Source of the DNA: Flavobacterium sp. Root935
GTDB taxonomy: Bacteria > Bacteroidota > Bacteroidia > Flavobacteriales > Flavobacteriaceae
Reading direction: 5' to 3'
Assembly (NCBI RefSeq): GCF_001429295.1
Contig: NZ_LMJL01000001.1
Coordinates: 157 to 64,156, forward strand
Length of the DNA stretch: 64,000 nucleotides
The notes beneath the pieces were generated by a model. It saw only the letters and a list, made by a program, of their open reading frames with translations, did not search any database and was not told the origin of the DNA. The position numbers were made by a program, and so were the translations under genes. Within the stretch, counting starts at the first letter, position 1. Each line of letters begins with the position of its first letter. Positions 60,747 through 64,000 of this stretch are shown here, one piece after another.

Positions 60747-62525
60747 TTACATTCTCTCCGGCACTTCGATTCCTAATAAATGGAATGCAGATTTTATTAC
60801 CTCAGCTACCTTTTGAGAAAGCTGAACTCTGAATATTTTTTTAGTTAAATCTACTTCTCCTAAAATATGAACAGATTGATAGAACGAATTATATTCTTTT
60901 ACTAAATCGTAAGTATAATTAGCAATCAAAGCTGGACTATGATTTTGAGCCGCATTTTGAATTACTTCTGGGAAAAGTTCGATTTGTTTTACCAATTCTT
61001 TTTCTTTTTCATGAAGTTCTTCTATTTCAGTTTTAGCTGTAAAATCAAAATCTGCTTTACGAATTATTGACTGAATTCTCGCGTATGTATATTGAATAAA
61101 CGGCCCTGTATTTCCAGCAAAATCAACAGACTCTTCTGGATTAAACAAAATACGTTTTTTAGGATCTACTTTTAAAATGTAATATTTCAAAGCACCTAAA
61201 CCAATTGTTTTGTACAATTTCGCTTTTTCTTCGTCAGAATAGCTGTCTAGTTTTCCTAAATCTTCAGAAATTTGTTTTGCTGTATCTGTCATGTCCTGCA
61301 TTAAATCATCTGCATCTACAACAGTTCCTTCACGGCTTTTCATTTTTCCAGAAGGTAAATCAACCATTCCGTATGATAAATGATATAAGCTTGAAGCCCA
61401 GTCAAAACCTAATTTTTTCAAGATTAAGAACAATACTTTAAAATGGTAATCTTGTTCGTTACCAACGGTATAAACCATTCCGCCAACATCTGGCATATCT
61501 TTTACACGCTGAATTGCCGTTCCAATATCCTGTGTCATATAAACAGCAGTTCCGTCAGAACGTAATACAATTTTACGGTCAAGACCTTCATCTGTCAAAT
61601 CAATCCAAACTGAACCATCTGGATCTTTTTCGAAAACACCTTTATCTAAACCAACTTGAACAACATCTTTTCCTAATAAATAAGTGTTGCTTTCGTAGTA
61701 ATATTTATCAAAATTAACTCCAAGATTGGTATAAGTAGTTGCAAAACCTTCATAAACCCATTCGTTCATTTTTTTCCAAAGCGCAATAACTTCTTCATCT
61801 CCAGCTTCCCATTTCTTAAGCATATCTTGCGCTTCTATAATAATCGGCGCTTGTTTTTTAGCTTCTTCTTCTGTTTTACCAGTTTCAATTAAACCGTTAA
61901 TTTCAGATTTATATGCTTTATCAAATTCTACGTAATATTTACCAACCAATTTATCTCCTTTTAAACCAGAAGATCCTGGAGTTTCTCCGTTTCCGAATTT
62001 TTCCCAAGCCAGCATTGACTTACAAATATGAATTCCCCTATCGTTGATAATTTGAGTTTTGTATACTTTTTTGCCAGATGCTTTTAAAATTTCGGCAACA
62101 GAATATCCTAACAAGTTGTTACGAACATGACCTAAGTGCAGTGGTTTATTGGTATTTGGTGAAGAATATTCTACCATCACGGCTTTCTCTGCAGGGTTTG
62201 GAGTTACATACCCAAATTGCTTGTTATCTTTTATTCCGTTAAAGAAATTTAGATAATAACTATCTGAAATTACAATATTCAAAAAACCTGAAACTACGTT
62301 AAAGCGCGCCACTTCAGAAACATTTTCAACTAAATAATTTCCAATTTTATTTCCTAATTCGGCTGGATTACTTTTAATCACTTTTAGCAGCGGAAAAATC
62401 ACCATTGTAATATCGCCTTCAAACTCTTTTCTAGTAGTTTGAAACTCAATTTTATCAATCGTAACATCAAATAATGCTTGTATTGCTTTTTGTATAGAAG
62501 GTGTAAGAATTTGTGGTAATGACAT
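60747..62525 (-). CDS. argS: Arginyl-tRNA synthetase
   Basis: 592 residues, class I. VEYSSPNTNKPLHLGHVRNNL has the HIGH-type motif HLGH (about 125-143), and GKMKSREGTVV stands in for KMSKS. YDLVKEYNSFYQ and the C-terminal LGIEVPERM belong to the DALR anticodon-binding domain. It charges tRNA-Arg in the cytoplasm. Its promoter box is at 62547-62554 on the minus strand and its terminator at 60697-60728, so it is monocistronic. Confidence 0.96.
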   Translation of the reverse strand: MSLPQILTPSIQKAIQALFDVTIDKIEFQTTRKEFEGDITMVIFPLLKVIKSNPAELGNKIGNYLVENVSEVARFNVVSGFLNIVISDSYYLNFFNGIKDNKQFGYVTPNPAEKAVMVEYSSPNTNKPLHLGHVRNNLLGYSVAEILKASGKKVYKTQIINDRGIHICKSMLAWEKFGNGETPGSSGLKGDKLVGKYYVEFDKAYKSEINGLIETGKTEEEAKKQAPIIIEAQDMLKKWEAGDEEVIALWKKMNEWVYEGFATTYTNLGVNFDKYYYESNTYLLGKDVVQVGLDKGVFEKDPDGSVWIDLTDEGLDRKIVLRSDGTAVYMTQDIGTAIQRVKDMPDVGGMVYTVGNEQDYHFKVLFLILKKLGFDWASSLYHLSYGMVDLPSGKMKSREGTVVDADDLMQDMTDTAKQISEDLGKLDSYSDEEKAKLYKTIGLGALKYYILKVDPKKRILFNPEESVDFAGNTGPFIQYTYARIQSIIRKADFDFTAKTEIEELHEKEKELVKQIELFPEVIQNAAQNHSPALIANYTYDLVKEYNSFYQSVHILGEVDLTKKIFRVQLSQKVAEVIKSAFHLLGIEVPERM

Positions 62526-62857
62526 GTAAACTTATTTTAAAGTGAGCAAAGATACTGCTTATTCATCAATTAGAGAAAATCAAAAACATATAAAATTCAG
62601 GAAAAGAGTTTGAATTTGATAAAAAACCTGCATTTTCAATTGTTAAAATTATCAAAAAATCAAAAGCATAATCTCCTACAAAACAGGGCATGAGATTTTT
62701 TTTGTGTTTTTTTTCACAATTTCTTGTAACATATCCAACACAAAAGAGTCTTAATAGAGACTTCAAATTTATTTTGAAACATCAAAAAGAAAAAAAAAGA
62801 AAAAAACTAACAAACAAAATCATCATCAATCAAATCAAAATAATCAACAAGGAAATC
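62526..62857. other. Divergent spacer between argS and the last receptor gene
   Basis: 332 bp. It has the argS -7 box, a poly-T tract near 62698-62714, a small hairpin AGTCT/AGACT (62747-62762) and an inverted repeat TTCAAA...TTTTGAA (62762-62778) that could be in the receptor leader. No gene is evident. Confidence 0.6.
62547..62554 (-). promoter_or_regulatory. -7 promoter box of argS
   Basis: The minus strand reads TATCTTTG, an exact TAnnTTTG match, 21 bp before the argS start codon. Confidence 0.55.
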
Positions 62858-64000
62858 ATGAAATTAAAATTCTTTCTGTTTGCGTTATTGGGGGTAATCG
62901 CAACAGCACAAGCTCAGAATACGGGAAGTATTTCTGGAAAAATTACCGAAAAGTCAAACAGTGCACCAATTTCTTATGCAACTGTTTCAATTAAAGAAAA
63001 TGGAAAAGTAGTGTCTGGAGTTAATACAGATGACAATGGGGACTTTGCATTTAAAAATGTTGCTTTGAAAAGCTATACAATCGAAATTCAATACATCGGA
63101 TTTAGAAAATATATTGGATCTGTTATTTTAAGCGAAAACAAAAAAGCTGCGACTGTAAATGTTTCTCTTGAAGAAGAGGCAACACAGCTTAAAGGCGTAA
63201 ATATTGTTGCTGAACGTTCTACAATCGAACAAAAAATCGATAGAAAAGTGGTTAATGTTGGTAAAGATTTAACAACAGCAGGAGCTTCTGCTTCTGACAT
63301 TATGAATAATATTCCTTCTGTGAATGTGGATCAGGATGGAAAACTTTCGCTTCGCGGAAATGATAATGTTCGTGTATTAATTGACGGACGTCCTTCTAAT
63401 ATTGATCCTGCTCAGTTATTAAAGCAAATTCCGTCAACTTCTATCAAAAAAATTGAGTTGATTACCAATCCAAGTGCAAAATACAATCCGGAAGGAATGT
63501 CTGGAATTATCAATATTATTTTGCATAAAAATGCCAATACTGGTTTTAACGGAAGTTACAGCGGAGGAATCACTTTTGGACAAACTGCAAAATACAATCA
63601 GTCTTTAGATTTGAACTACAAAACAGGAAAGGTAAATTTCTTTGGTAATGTGGGACAAAATTTTGGAACGTATTATAATGATGGATTAATTAGAAGATTT
63701 GATCAAGATATTGTTCAAAAAATTGACGTGATCAATGATAATGATTCTTATTTATACAAAATAGGAATGGATTATTTAATTGATGATCATAACACATTGT
63801 CTATTTACACTAACCAAAATAAAAATACAGGAAAAGGTTTTGTAGATACTGACATCGACTATAACAATGTAACGAATTCAGACATTTCGAATATTTTTCA
63901 AAAATCAAGATATTGGGGACCAGACCAAGTTGGAACTTACAATTTAGCATACAAACATATCTTTAAAAAAGAAGGTCATACTTTAGATTTTGAAGCAAAT
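62858..64000 (+). CDS. TonB-dependent receptor / outer-membrane beta-barrel family protein (5' part, runs off the window)
   Basis: 381 codons to the window end without a stop. The ATG at 62858 follows GGAAATC. Signal peptide about 1-20 (ATAQAQ). CarboxypepD-reg-like domain (about 22-105: GSISGKITEKSNSAPISYATVSI and IQYIGFRKYIG). The plug has KDLTTAGASASDIMNNIPSV, LRGNDNVRVLIDGRPSNI and ITNPSAKYNPEGMSGIINIILHKN, the pattern of the OMP_b-brl_3 group of receptors rather than SusC. The barrel begins about 225. Substrate unknown; no SusD-like gene precedes it. Confidence 0.9.
   Translation, partial: MKLKFFLFALLGVIATAQAQNTGSISGKITEKSNSAPISYATVSIKENGKVVSGVNTDDNGDFAFKNVALKSYTIEIQYIGFRKYIGSVILSENKKAATVNVSLEEEATQLKGVNIVAERSTIEQKIDRKVVNVGKDLTTAGASASDIMNNIPSVNVDQDGKLSLRGNDNVRVLIDGRPSNIDPAQLLKQIPSTSIKKIELITNPSAKYNPEGMSGIINIILHKNANTGFNGSYSGGITFGQTAKYNQSLDLNYKTGKVNFFGNVGQNFGTYYNDGLIRRFDQDIVQKIDVINDNDSYLYKIGMDYLIDDHNTLSIYTNQNKNTGKGFVDTDIDYNNVTNSDISNIFQKSRYWGPDQVGTYNLAYKHIFKKEGHTLDFEAN

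Noticed and set aside
62566..62766. 66-codon minus-strand frame upstream of argS
   Set aside because: It ends near the argS -7 box, has a composition of random AT-rich sequence and no ribosome-binding or family signal.

Overview
The window is AT-rich chromosomal DNA (roughly one-third G+C by eye) from a Flavobacteriia member of the Bacteroidota, most likely Flavobacterium. The reasons are: A-rich leaders without strong Shine-Dalgarno sites, many TAnnTTTG-type -7 promoter boxes, SusC/SusD and HmuY-type outer-membrane systems, the order parA-parB-DUF5683-dapB-lepB-WbqC facing mutL-rhomboid-rhomboid-EEP, and abundant intergenic inverted repeats typical of the genus. I found no rRNA, tRNA, insertion sequence, prophage or CRISPR array, so the window is mostly core chromosome with small accessory patches.

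Layout. 1-2.9 kb: a secreted beta-helix protein (possible carbohydrate-active enzyme) and an RlpA-like protein. 3.1-8.5 kb (+): chromosome partitioning (ParA/ParB), lysine/peptidoglycan precursor synthesis (DapB), signal peptidase I and WbqC. 8.6-14.8 kb (-): a MutL / two rhomboid proteases / EEP phosphodiesterase operon, lumazine synthase and a TPR membrane protein. 15-25.4 kb (+): RecF, two glycosyltransferases, a DUF6934-type gene with a small partner, MurB, a PaiA/PaiB-like pair, an ECF sigma factor and a TonB protein. 25.5-27.4 kb (-): two tandemly duplicated M48 proteases. 27.7-31.9 kb (+): lipoyl synthase, GAPDH and a TPR hybrid histidine kinase. 31.9-33.4 kb (-): LpxK directly downstream of a YoeB-type toxin-antitoxin pair. 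33.5-37.9 kb (+): Nif3-like protein, an HP0958-like coiled coil, a hydrolase, a monooxygenase-fold protein and RluF. 38-41 kb (-): a four-gene membrane-protein cluster with its own winged-helix regulator and two nearly identical operator-like sites. 41.1-41.3 kb: a GC-rich structured element. 41.3-45 kb (-): CorA, FolD, Ffh. 45.3-49.9 kb (-): an MBOAT plus two SGNH proteins, probably an envelope O-acylation system. 50.2-54.7 kb: a HmuY/TonB-receptor operon diverging from a DUF6607 gene, probably heme uptake. 54.8-59.3 kb (-): a SusC/SusD pair. 59.7-62.5 kb (-): an unknown secreted protein and ArgS. 62.9 kb to the end: the 5' part of another TonB-dependent receptor.

How the parts fit. Several genes build or maintain the envelope (DapB, MurB, LepB, LpxK, Ffh, RlpA, MBOAT/SGNH), and others import nutrients across the outer membrane using TonB energy (TonB, HmuY/receptor, SusC/D, last receptor). 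The most promising uncharacterised items are the winged-helix regulator cluster with repeated operators (40.0-41.1 kb), the structured element at 41.14-41.26 kb, the MBOAT/SGNH operon with a LysM nested inside an SGNH domain, the symmetric divergent promoter at 53.76-53.80 kb, and the DUF6934/small-ORF pair. All functional names are by recognition of sequence motifs; no database search was possible.
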